Assembly: GCF_002608075.1 (NCBI RefSeq)
Contig: NZ_LAHA01000052.1
Coordinates: forward strand, 1-55,204
Length of the DNA stretch: 55,204 nt
Source: Nostoc linckia z4
GTDB lineage: Bacteria > Cyanobacteriota > Cyanobacteriia > Cyanobacteriales > Nostocaceae
Reading direction: 5' to 3'
How positions within the stretch are numbered: position 1 is the stretch's first letter; each line of letters starts with the position of its first letter. A model generated the notes under the pieces. It did no database searches. It was not told where the DNA came from and saw only the letters and a list, made by a program, of their open reading frames with translations. The position numbers and the translations under genes are program-made. Of this stretch, positions 35,370-43,013 are shown piece by piece.

Positions 35370-36347
35370 ATGCACCTTGAGCGTGATGTAGTTTTATTAA
35401 TTACCCACAGTGGTGATTACTTCACAATAGATAGAGTTGCTGAAGCTGTATCAAAAAAAGGCGCACAGCCATTTCGCCTTGATACAGATAAGTTTCCCAT
35501 CGCACTGCAACTCCAGGCTAATTTAAGTAACTTTGGTAGCAACCATACACTGAAATATGGCGATGTCTCCCTCAACACTGAGCAAGTACAAGCTGTATGG
35601 ATGCGGCGTATCTGGCAACCCGATTTAGGTAAAGAATTAGCTCCCCAATTTCAAGCAGCTTGCTCTAATGAATCGCTAGCAGTTTTAGACGGCTTTTGGG
35701 ATAGCCTCAGGACAGCCAAGTGGGTGGATGATTTACAGCGCATCAGTGCAGCAGAAAACAAATTACGCCAGCTTAGAGTTGCATCAGAAGTAGGTCTTAT
35801 GATACCGCAGACTCTCGTGACTAACGATCCTCAACAAGCACGAGAATTTTTCCAGCAAGTCAACAAAAAAATGATTACCAAACTGCTGAGACCTCTTTCT
35901 TATGGTATGCAAGCCTCTGCTTTTTTCATGTATACCAGCATCGTCAAAGAAGAAGATTTAATTGACGCCGAAACACTGCGTTATTGTCCAGTTGTATTTC
36001 AAGAACAAATACCCAAACAATTAGAATTACGCGCAGTTTATGTAAATGGTAACTTATTTGTTGGCGCGCTAGATGCATCAGAATATGCATCATCAACCCA
36101 AGATTGGCGACGTGGCACAAAACAAACTTTAACCTGGCAACCATATCAACTACCTGATAAAATAATCCATTGTCTTGATGCTTTTATGGAAAAATTTAGC
36201 CTACTTTTTGGAGCATTTGATTTTATTAAAACTCCATCAGGCGAATATGTTTTTTTAGAAATTAATCCCACAGGAGAATGGGGGATGCTAGAGAGAGATT
36301 TAGACTATCCCATTGCAGAAGCGATCGCTGATGCGCTACTTTCGTAA
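35370..36347 (+). CDS. ATP-grasp graspetide ligase, MvdC/MdnB type (amide-forming)
   Basis: This 325-residue enzyme is an ATP-grasp macrocyclase of the microviridin kind. The opening VVLLITHSGDYFTIDRVAEA and FRLDTDKFPIALQL are, as I recall, closest to MdnB/MvdC, which closes the Lys-to-acid lactam. The ATP-grasp core is seen in MITKLLRPLSYG, FQEQIPKQLELRAVYV and the metal-binding end FLEINPTGEWGMLE. Members join acidic side chains to Lys or hydroxyl groups of the core after activation as acyl phosphate. The assignment of amide rather than ester rests on sequence flavour and gene order, and it could be swapped with the next gene. Confidence 0.85.
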   Translation: MHLERDVVLLITHSGDYFTIDRVAEAVSKKGAQPFRLDTDKFPIALQLQANLSNFGSNHTLKYGDVSLNTEQVQAVWMRRIWQPDLGKELAPQFQAACSNESLAVLDGFWDSLRTAKWVDDLQRISAAENKLRQLRVASEVGLMIPQTLVTNDPQQAREFFQQVNKKMITKLLRPLSYGMQASAFFMYTSIVKEEDLIDAETLRYCPVVFQEQIPKQLELRAVYVNGNLFVGALDASEYASSTQDWRRGTKQTLTWQPYQLPDKIIHCLDAFMEKFSLLFGAFDFIKTPSGEYVFLEINPTGEWGMLERDLDYPIAEAIADALLS

Positions 36348-36487
36348 AAATCGTGAGTAGGGAGATGAGGGAGACAAGGGAGACAAGGGAGACAAGGGAG
36401 ACAAGGAGAATAACTCCTAACTCTTAACTTCTAGCTCCTAACTCCTAACTCCTAACTCCTAACTCCTAACTCCTAACTCCCCTTCAA
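36348..36487. repeat. Two short tandem repeats between the ligase genes
   Basis: (GGGAGACAA)n at about 36367-36405, roughly four copies, is followed by (AACTCCT)-type repeats at about 36411-36480, eight or nine copies. The same AACTCCT array occurs at 42903-43010. They fill the gap between the two ATP-grasp genes. Confidence 0.8.
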
Positions 36488-37456
36488 ATGACTATTTTAA
36501 TCATTACTCACAGCCAAGATAACGAAAGTATTCCTCTAGTTATGCAAGTAATTGCAGACCAAGGAGGGAAAGCATTTCGTTTTGACACAGATAGATTTCC
36601 TACGGAAATTCAGTTAGATGTTTATTATGGGAAAACTGAACGAGTTACTCTCAGTGTGGATGACCAAACATTAGATTTAAATGAGGTGTCAGCAGTTTGG
36701 TATCGGCGCATTGCTATTGGTTCGAGAATTCCCGATTCGATGGATAGGCAACTCAGACAAGCTTCATTGAAAGAATCTCGCGTCACTATTGAGGGAATGA
36801 TTGCTAGTATTCAGGGTTTTCATCTCGATCCTTTACCGAATATTCGCCGAGCTGAAAATAAGCAATTGCAATTACAGATAGCACGAAAAATTGGTTTAGA
36901 TACGCCACGAACATTAACTACAAATAATCCCTTGGCAGTGAAACAATTTGCCCAAGAATGTCATCAGGGAATAATTACAAAAATGCTTTCTTCCTTCGCC
37001 ATTTATGATGAACAAGGGCGAGAAAAAGTTGTGTTTACAAATCCAATTTCATCTGAAGATTTAGAGAATCTTGATGGCTTACGTTTCTGCCCAATGACAT
37101 TTCAAGAAAAAATTCCTAAAGCTTTGGAGTTGCGAACAACTATTGTAGGTAAACGGGTGCTGACGGCTGCGGTTGATTCTCAAGCTTTAGATAAAGCGCG
37201 TTACGATTGGCGCAAACAAGGAATTGCTTTACTTGATGCTTGGGAAGCATACACTCTACCTGAAGATGTGGAAGAAAAATTACTCAAATTGATGGCAGAA
37301 TTCCGCTTGAATTACGGTGCTATTGATATTATTTTGACACCAGATAATCGGTATGTATTTCTTGAAGTTAATCCAGTCGGCGAGTTCTTCTGGCTGGAAC
37401 GCCATCCTCAGTTACCAATTTCTAAAGCGATCGCTGAAGTTTTACAGAACAAATAA
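36488..37456 (+). CDS. ATP-grasp graspetide ligase, MvdD/MdnC type (ester-forming)
   Basis: This 322-residue ATP-grasp macrocyclase is closest to MdnC/MvdD, which forms the two lactones from Thr and Ser to acidic residues before the lactam step. Family features are ILIITHSQDNESIPLV at the start, FRFDTDRFPTEIQLDVYYG, VSAVWYRR, IITKMLSSFAIYDE and the metal-site end FLEVNPVGEFFWLE. The last motif is the highly conserved MdnC-like ending. It follows the first ligase after a repeat-filled gap of 140 bp. No GNAT acetyltransferase (MdnD/MvdB) or MdnE-type ABC exporter follows; the next gene is convergent and unrelated. Confidence 0.87.
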   Translation: MTILIITHSQDNESIPLVMQVIADQGGKAFRFDTDRFPTEIQLDVYYGKTERVTLSVDDQTLDLNEVSAVWYRRIAIGSRIPDSMDRQLRQASLKESRVTIEGMIASIQGFHLDPLPNIRRAENKQLQLQIARKIGLDTPRTLTTNNPLAVKQFAQECHQGIITKMLSSFAIYDEQGREKVVFTNPISSEDLENLDGLRFCPMTFQEKIPKALELRTTIVGKRVLTAAVDSQALDKARYDWRKQGIALLDAWEAYTLPEDVEEKLLKLMAEFRLNYGAIDIILTPDNRYVFLEVNPVGEFFWLERHPQLPISKAIAEVLQNK

Positions 37457-37501
37457 TTTTTTATACCTACTTGTAGTAAGTGGTGTCATTGGGCAAAAAA
37501 A

Positions 37502-38668
37502 TCACCAACGAAATACCGCAGCTAGTGGTGTATCATCTGGCATATCTGCTGACTCAACTGCATAAACTATACCGCCATTTAAGATTGTTTGAGTGGCTGC
37601 GAAATCTAATAATTCTTCATCGTCAGGTTGTGCATTGAAATGCACTTCAACCCTTTGGCTACCTGAGTCAAAAGTACCCCACTGCTGTTGATTGAGGGCG
37701 ACAATTAATTTATCAACGCGTCCCTGGTAAGCTGCGGGAATAGTTTCTTTAATTTGGCTGGAGGCTTTTCCAGTTCCCAATAATTGTCTGTATTGATTTA
37801 TTGCTTCTTGCTGTGCTTGCAAAAATAATGGTTCTACTATTTTCCAAGCTTGGGCGTGTAATTCTTCTGGTGACAGTAGTTCTGGATTACCTGTTATCCC
37901 AACATCCATGAGGTAAGGATAAGTATTTGCTTCTCGGTAAATCGGCAAAAGATATTCCACCCCAGCCAGCACTAAGGGAGCGTGTTCTGCTTTTAGTAAC
38001 TCCTGCAATGCTTCATTTACCCGATGAAAGTATATGCTGAGATTTTCCTTTTCATCCTCATCACCAGCGCCATGACCGTGAAATACCGTGACTCCACTAG
38101 GAGCAGCGCGTCGTCCACCTGCTGCGCCTGGAGTGCCTGTATGGGATGTTGTTTGCCGTTCTGGTTCATCAAACCACAATACCTCTGCTAAAGTTGGCAG
38201 CACATCGGTCAAATCAATCTCTTGAATATGGTGGTGTGTACCTTCTAATAACCGAATCAAATTATGGCTGAGAGCCAAAATATAAAAATGTCCATCGCTT
38301 TGAAATAAGGGTAATAGAGGTTTCAGGTAAAAATGGTTACTAACATTTACTAATTCTGGAAAATCTACAGGTAAGGAGTAATAACGCAAAAAGTCTTGGG
38401 AGCGGAAGATTGCTAAACCATGACTCTGCTGTTGCCAAAATTCATACTTATCTAGCTCTCTGACTGATTCGAGTAAGTTTTTTGCATCTTCAGCACGCCA
38501 ACCATGTTCAATCAGGCGTTCTTCAGCTTCTCGGATTAAATTCCTAAAACGGATTGGGTTTTGTTGTGTGTCTGAACCAGCGTGACAAGTTGGTAGAAAA
38601 ATCGATACGCAGACTTCTTTTGATTGTTTTGCTAGTGTTTCGAGTTCTGTAATCGAAAGTAATTTCAT
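37502..38668 (-). CDS. baeRF-type (bacterial eRF1-like) protein
   Basis: The 388-residue protein reads like the bacterial archaeo-eukaryotic release factor homologues (baeRF). Cues are the N-terminal VSIFLPTCHAG, the LIREAEERL and FRSQDFLRYYSLPV segments, and a middle domain with an FYILALSHNLIRLLEG strand. A PLVLAGVEYLLPIYREANTYPYL block and the C-terminal ATQTILNGGIVYAVE, which resembles the eRF1 C-terminal domain, follow. These proteins are predicted to act on stalled ribosomes, but no member's role is settled. A Gly/Ala/Arg-rich insert (about 185-205) is unusual. The start ATG has AGGAG upstream. Family placement is from memory. Confidence 0.65.
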   Translation of the reverse strand: MKLLSITELETLAKQSKEVCVSIFLPTCHAGSDTQQNPIRFRNLIREAEERLIEHGWRAEDAKNLLESVRELDKYEFWQQQSHGLAIFRSQDFLRYYSLPVDFPELVNVSNHFYLKPLLPLFQSDGHFYILALSHNLIRLLEGTHHHIQEIDLTDVLPTLAEVLWFDEPERQTTSHTGTPGAAGGRRAAPSGVTVFHGHGAGDEDEKENLSIYFHRVNEALQELLKAEHAPLVLAGVEYLLPIYREANTYPYLMDVGITGNPELLSPEELHAQAWKIVEPLFLQAQQEAINQYRQLLGTGKASSQIKETIPAAYQGRVDKLIVALNQQQWGTFDSGSQRVEVHFNAQPDDEELLDFAATQTILNGGIVYAVESADMPDDTPLAAVFRW

Positions 38669-38704
38669 TTGTTTGTCTCCTGTTTACACACAAGGGGTAG
38701 GGCC

Positions 38705-38896
38705 AATACGGTTCGGTTAAAGGGGAAAGGGGAAAGGAGAAAGGGCAAAGGGGAAAGGGGAAAGGGAAAAGGGGAAAGGGGAAAGGGGAAAGGGGAAAGG
38801 GAAAAGGGGAAAGGGGAAAGGGGAAAGGTTTCAAATACATCCTTTACCCCTTAACCCCCAGACCACAAGGTAAGTTCATACTGCTTGAACCGTATT
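38705..38896. mobile_element. Long heptamer array with terminal inverted repeats
   Basis: AATACGGTTC (38705-38714) and GAACCGTATT (38887-38896) are perfect inverted ends. The interior is at least 13 copies of GGGGAAA/AAGGGGA type heptamers (about 38719-38828) followed by a short C-rich arm. This is the second case, after 13535-13659, of a heptamer array within inverted ends. Confidence 0.75.
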
Positions 38897-38914
38897 AGGG
38901 GTAAGGCTGAGCTG

Positions 38915-39032
38915 ACTTTTCACGTTATATGGAAAAGTCCACGGAAAATCTAACTTCCAAACCAAGAATTCAAAGTCTCTCTCCTCGCAGGAGAGAGATT
39001 TAGAGAGAGGTTTTCCAGATACCGTGAAAAGT
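38915..39032. repeat. MITE-like element with 10-bp inverted ends
   Basis: ACTTTTCACG (38915-38924) and CGTGAAAAGT (39023-39032) are perfect inverted ends. The interior contains a TCTCTCTCCTCGCAGGAGAG hairpin near 38971-38997. It lies beside the heptamer element, and the remaining spacer to 39450 carries an AAACGCAAAGAAACGCAAAG repeat (about 39070) and no convincing gene. Confidence 0.7.
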
Positions 39033-39450
39033 TAGTAAGGCTGAGACGTTTTTTTGTGTGGTAAATTTTAAACGCAAAGAAACGCAAAGTCAGCGCAGAG
39101 GTACGCAGAGTATTTCTGTGAAAATTCACTGCGAATTGATAAGTGAGTTTGGAGTTAAGGATTTTTTGCTTGTCTTCTATCTGTTCTTTTGCTTTTACAA
39201 CAAACTAAGCAAGATTCATCTTGATGGCTTTTTTCTTCTTGCCTTTTGCTGTTCAGGTTACAAGGAAAATTTGAGGAACTTGTGAAGTCATCGTGCTATT
39301 TAATTTTTGTTCGATAATTTGACTGAAAAAATTCTCACGTCTTGTTCACATTTTGTTGACTGATGACTGATGAGTTATTATTCTTACCTGCCTGTTCCAC
39401 CGATTTACATATGAAAACTGCTGTGTGAATGTAGCAGATGTAGCCAAAGT

Positions 39451-40314
39451 TCAGGATTTGAAATCTTGTTCCATTTGTAAATATTCAGGAACGCCAACGA
39501 GTTCTTGAAAATCTTGAAAGTTAACTAAATTGGGCAAATTCGCTGTGGTTCCTTGTTGTTTGAGATGTTGAAAACAAGCTTTCATGACTTGTGTAACAGC
39601 GAGTAAAGCAGTCACGGGAAAAAATGCAATTTTGAAGCCTAACTTTTGTAATTCAATTGCGGAAATTTCTGGAGTTTTACCACCTTCGACGATATTTGCT
39701 ACTAGCGGTACATCAGGAAAAGCAGTAGCGATCGCTTTTAACTCATCAACAGATTGCGGAGCTTCCACAAACAGTATATCTGCTCCCGCCGCTATGTAAG
39801 CTCTACCACGGGCAATGGCTTCTGCTAAACCTAAGGGGCCACGCGCATCAGTCCGGGCAATAATTACTAAACCGCTATCGCCACGGGCTTGTACTGCGGC
39901 GCGAATTTTTCCTGCATGTTCGGCTTGGGGAATCACTCGCTTACCTTCAAAGTGTCCGCACTTTTTCGGCCATTCCTGATCTTCCAACAACACCCCAGCA
40001 ACACCGAACTGTACGGCATCTTTAATGGTGCGAGTTACATTTAAAGCGTTACCATAACCCGTATCTAAATCAGCGATTAAAGGAATATTAATCGATTGAG
40101 CAATTCGCCCCACACTGTAAAGCATTTCCGTAGCCGTGACAAAGCCATAATCTGGCAAACCCAAAACAGAAGCCGCAATTCCAAAGCCACTGGTAGCCAC
40201 GACTTCAAAACCCTGTTGTTCGGCTAACTTAGCTCCCAAACAATCATAAACACCAGGAATTACAATAATTTCTGGACGCGCTAGTAATTGCCGTAATCTT
40301 TGGCAAGCAGACAT
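39451..40314 (-). CDS. Isocitrate lyase/PEP mutase-family enzyme
   Basis: The 287-residue TIM-barrel protein belongs to the PrpB/PEP mutase/oxaloacetate decarboxylase group. Visible motifs are FEVVATSGFGIAAS near 36, the metal-binding PLIADLDTGYGN, LLEDQEWPKKCGHFEGK with the catalytic KKCGH, RTDARGPLGLAEAIARG and ADILFVEAP. The KKCGH Cys points to a lyase (as in isocitrate or 2-methylisocitrate lyase) rather than a mutase. The substrate cannot be fixed. No partner genes of the methylcitrate or glyoxylate path are near. It is monocistronic on the minus strand. Confidence 0.85.
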   Translation of the reverse strand: MSACQRLRQLLARPEIIVIPGVYDCLGAKLAEQQGFEVVATSGFGIAASVLGLPDYGFVTATEMLYSVGRIAQSINIPLIADLDTGYGNALNVTRTIKDAVQFGVAGVLLEDQEWPKKCGHFEGKRVIPQAEHAGKIRAAVQARGDSGLVIIARTDARGPLGLAEAIARGRAYIAAGADILFVEAPQSVDELKAIATAFPDVPLVANIVEGGKTPEISAIELQKLGFKIAFFPVTALLAVTQVMKACFQHLKQQGTTANLPNLVNFQDFQELVGVPEYLQMEQDFKS

Positions 40315-40855
40315 AAATTAAATAGATAAAGTAAAAGCATCCCCCTTTTGAGAATACAGTAACACGCGCTAGTGGTAAGGTAACTTGGCTTTTTAAAGGG
40401 GAAAGGGTAAAGGGGAAGGGGTAAAGGGGAAGGGGTAAAGGGGAAGGGGTAAAGGGGAAAGGGTAAAGGGGAAGGGGAATACTCTACCCATAAAGGGATA
40501 GAGTTTTAATTAGGAAGAATATTTTATTTTTTTTCGCCCACTAAGGGGGAGGTTTTAACCAATATTCAGTGCCGTAGGCAAGACTCGCTACTGCTACGCT
40601 ATCAACCAATACGCTTGGTGTTAAGGCTAAAACTCTTGGTCAAATTCAATTTTTTTAACGTAGACGCGTAGCGGCTTGCCGCAGGCTACCGCCAAGGACG
40701 TATTCGCGCAGCGTCTCGTCAGAGAAGGACGCAAAGAGAAGAAAGAAAGGCTTAACTGAACTGTATTGCGCTATCAACCACTCGTACAAAATTCATACTG
40801 AATTCTGACTCAGGATTTGCTGAATTCTTCTTTATAAAACCAACCAATTTCAACT
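40315..40855. repeat. Repeat-rich spacer with heptamer array
   Basis: CTAGTGGTAAGGTAACTTGGC with TTTAAAGGGG (about 40370-40400) is the inverted form of the boundary seen at 51-75 and 26155-26185. A G-rich heptamer array follows at 40395-40475. From about 40660 to 40720 lies another dispersed repeat of the GTAGCGGCTTGCCGCAGGCTAC kind. The stretch at 40745-40855 should hold the next gene's promoter. Confidence 0.6.
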
Positions 40856-41626
40856 ATGATACCAACCAATCTAGACAATAAAACTGTATTTGAGCAGTTG
40901 TGGAATATTACAAAAGAACTCCGCCAAAAATTAGAATCTCGTTTTCAATTAAATCCAGATCCTTCTGTAGCAGATTTACAGCAATACAGCAGTCTTGACG
41001 GTAATATCAAAGGTTCCCTGAGTGCATTTTCGGGAACAGAAATTGATTGGCTAGTGCATTCATGGTTAGGAAACCCCGAAAAATCCAACTTTAGCACCAT
41101 GCGCCTCACCATTTGGTTAGCGCCGCATATCGATGTTCCCCATTTGGCCTTTGAATTTGGCACTCTTCCCAATGCAGATATTTTATTTTATATAGATTAC
41201 ATTCCTCGGACTGAGCTTTTAACCGATTTGGCATATCTCGATCGCTATTATGAACCAGTGAACCAAACATTTTTAAAATTACAAGATGATGCACGCCTCA
41301 AGCCATTTATTAGTAAAAGCGTCTACGTCCGCCTTTTTCAATCCCCCGTTAGTCTTTGTTACACCGGCGCACCTACCTCTGATACCCTCGAAATCACTAG
41401 CACAATTGCACAGGAAACACTAGAACGCTGGCTAACTTGGATAGACGCAGCCGCACCCATAACCGAAGATTTACGCAACACTTTAGCAAATCGCGATTTA
41501 TTGCTACGCCGAACCGCCGCCGAACGCGACCCAGGAAACAAATTTGCCGCCCAACTTTTTGGCACTCAATTAACAGATAAACTAGTACGATCGCTCTGGG
41601 GTGGCGATCGTAAAATTAGTCATTAG
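40856..41626 (+). CDS. Red chlorophyll catabolite reductase (RCCR) homologue
   Basis: In plants, RCCR is a ferredoxin-dependent bilin reductase that reduces red chlorophyll catabolite after pheophorbide oxygenase. The 256 residues follow the plant sequence along most of its length as I recall it: GTEIDWLVHSWL, HLAFEFGTLPNADILFYID, PRTELLTDLAYLDRYY, VRLFQSPVSLCYTG and NRDLLLRRTAAERD. Glu100 lies where the plant catalytic Glu154 sits, and Asp214 or Asp225 where Asp291 sits. The two genes that follow on the same strand, a nitrilase-fold protein 80 bp away and an aldehyde dehydrogenase, may be one unit. The natural substrate could be another linear tetrapyrrole. Confidence 0.8.
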   Translation: MIPTNLDNKTVFEQLWNITKELRQKLESRFQLNPDPSVADLQQYSSLDGNIKGSLSAFSGTEIDWLVHSWLGNPEKSNFSTMRLTIWLAPHIDVPHLAFEFGTLPNADILFYIDYIPRTELLTDLAYLDRYYEPVNQTFLKLQDDARLKPFISKSVYVRLFQSPVSLCYTGAPTSDTLEITSTIAQETLERWLTWIDAAAPITEDLRNTLANRDLLLRRTAAERDPGNKFAAQLFGTQLTDKLVRSLWGGDRKISH

Positions 41627-41706
41627 TCAAACAATTTTGGATTTTAGATTTTAGATGTTTTCTTTAATCCAAAATCCCAAATCCAAAATTTAAAATTCTT
41701 TGCCCT

Positions 41707-42741
41707 ATGCCCAATAATTCAGAATCCTACCGTGCCTTAGCACTGCAAGTTACTTGTCATGCAGTCAACCAAGCAAGCGATGGTCACGAAGCGCGATCGC
41801 TCATGCTAAACTCTATCAATCGCCTAGCGCCACAAATTGCTGCTAGTATTGCTTTCATTGGCTTTGATTGTCGTTTAATTGTACTGCCAGAATATTTTCT
41901 TACTGGTTTTCCAATGGGAGATACCCTCGCAGGATGGGCACAAAAAGCTTGTATAGAAATGGCTGGTGCTGAATATGAAGCACTGGGAAAAATTGCCCAA
42001 AAGCATAAAATCTTTTTGGCTGGTAACGCCTACGAAGTTGACCCCAACTTTCCCGGATTATACTTTCAAACCTGCTTTATACTCGATCCCTCTGGCTCAA
42101 TTATCCTACGCTATCGGCGCTTAAATTCCTTATTTGCCCCTACCCCCCATGACGTTTGGGATAAATATCTTGATTGCTATGGTTTAGAAGGAGTGTTTCC
42201 TGTTGCTAAAACTGAGATTGGTAATTTAGCAGCCTTAGCATCAGAAGAAATTTTGTATCCCGAAGTCGCCCGGTGTCTAGCCATGCGAGGAGCAGAGATT
42301 TTTGTGCATTCCACTTCCGAAGTATATAACAAAAACCTCACACCCAAAGACGCTGCAAAAATTTCTCGTGCCGTAGAAAATTTAGCGTATGTCGTATCAG
42401 CTAATACCGCAGGCATCGCTAATATTGCTATCCCCATTGCCTCTGCTGATGGCGGCTCAAAAATCATCGATTATCGCGGAATAGTCATAGCCGAAACTGC
42501 TGCGGGTGAAAGCATGGCAGCATTCGCCGAGATAGATTTAGCCGCATTACGCCGCGATCGCCGCCGACCAGGGTTAAATAATTTACTTTCACGCCAACGA
42601 TTTGAACTCTACGCCGAAAGTTATCGTCAGTCACACTTTTACCCCCCTAATACTATGCTGGATCAAGAAGTAGACCGCAAACACTTCCTGCAAACACAGC
42701 AAGCCACCATCGAACGATTAGCGAAACTGGGGATAATTTGA
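41707..42741 (+). CDS. Nitrilase-fold protein lacking the catalytic Cys and Lys
   Basis: The 344-residue carbon-nitrogen hydrolase fold is recognised from LIVLPEYFLTGFPMG, with the usual catalytic Glu62, and YFQTCFILDPSGSIILRYRRLN. At the usual Lys of Y-R-K the protein has Arg138, and at the catalytic Cys before the PE motif (ALASEEILYPE) it has Ser179. Both changes should abolish normal amidase activity, so this may be a pseudoenzyme, a changed enzyme, or a binding protein. The ending VVSANTAGIANIAIPIASADGGS is also unlike typical nitrilases. It lies between the RCCR homologue and the aldehyde dehydrogenase. Confidence 0.75.
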   Translation: MPNNSESYRALALQVTCHAVNQASDGHEARSLMLNSINRLAPQIAASIAFIGFDCRLIVLPEYFLTGFPMGDTLAGWAQKACIEMAGAEYEALGKIAQKHKIFLAGNAYEVDPNFPGLYFQTCFILDPSGSIILRYRRLNSLFAPTPHDVWDKYLDCYGLEGVFPVAKTEIGNLAALASEEILYPEVARCLAMRGAEIFVHSTSEVYNKNLTPKDAAKISRAVENLAYVVSANTAGIANIAIPIASADGGSKIIDYRGIVIAETAAGESMAAFAEIDLAALRRDRRRPGLNNLLSRQRFELYAESYRQSHFYPPNTMLDQEVDRKHFLQTQQATIERLAKLGII

Positions 42742-43013
42742 ATTGGGGATTGGGCATGGGGCATTGGGCATTGGGCATTGGGCATGGGGCATTGGGCATT
42801 GGGCATGGGGCATTGGGCACTTGTACTGAGCGTAGTCGTTGGCGCAGCCTCTCGCAGAGAAGTATTGGGCATTGGGCATTGGGCATTGGAATCAAAACAA
42901 AATAACTCCTAACTCCTAACTCCTAACTCCCAACTCCTAACTCCTAACTCCTAACTCCCAACTCCTAACTCCTAACTCCCAACTCCTAACTCCTAACTCC
43001 TAACTCCTAACTA
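42742..43013. repeat. Two kinds of tandem repeat between nitrilase-fold and ALDH genes
   Basis: Copies of GGGCATTG/GGGCATGG fill 42753-42817 and 42866-42888, with a GTCGTTGGCGCAGCCTCTCG dispersed block between. Then an AACTCCT/AACTCCC array occupies about 42903-43010 and runs up to the ATG of the next gene. The array sits where the ribosome binding site of the aldehyde dehydrogenase gene should be. Confidence 0.8.

Noticed and set aside
38544..38840. Minus-strand open frame rich in Pro and Phe
   Set aside because: It translates the heptamer array and the antisense frame of the baeRF gene's 5' end.
39058..39285. Open frame of 75 residues
   Set aside because: It begins inside a dispersed AAACGCAAAG repeat and has no recognisable protein character.
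42653..42895. Minus-strand frames rich in M-P-N-A-Q-C
   Set aside because: They are translations of the CCCAATGCC minisatellite.
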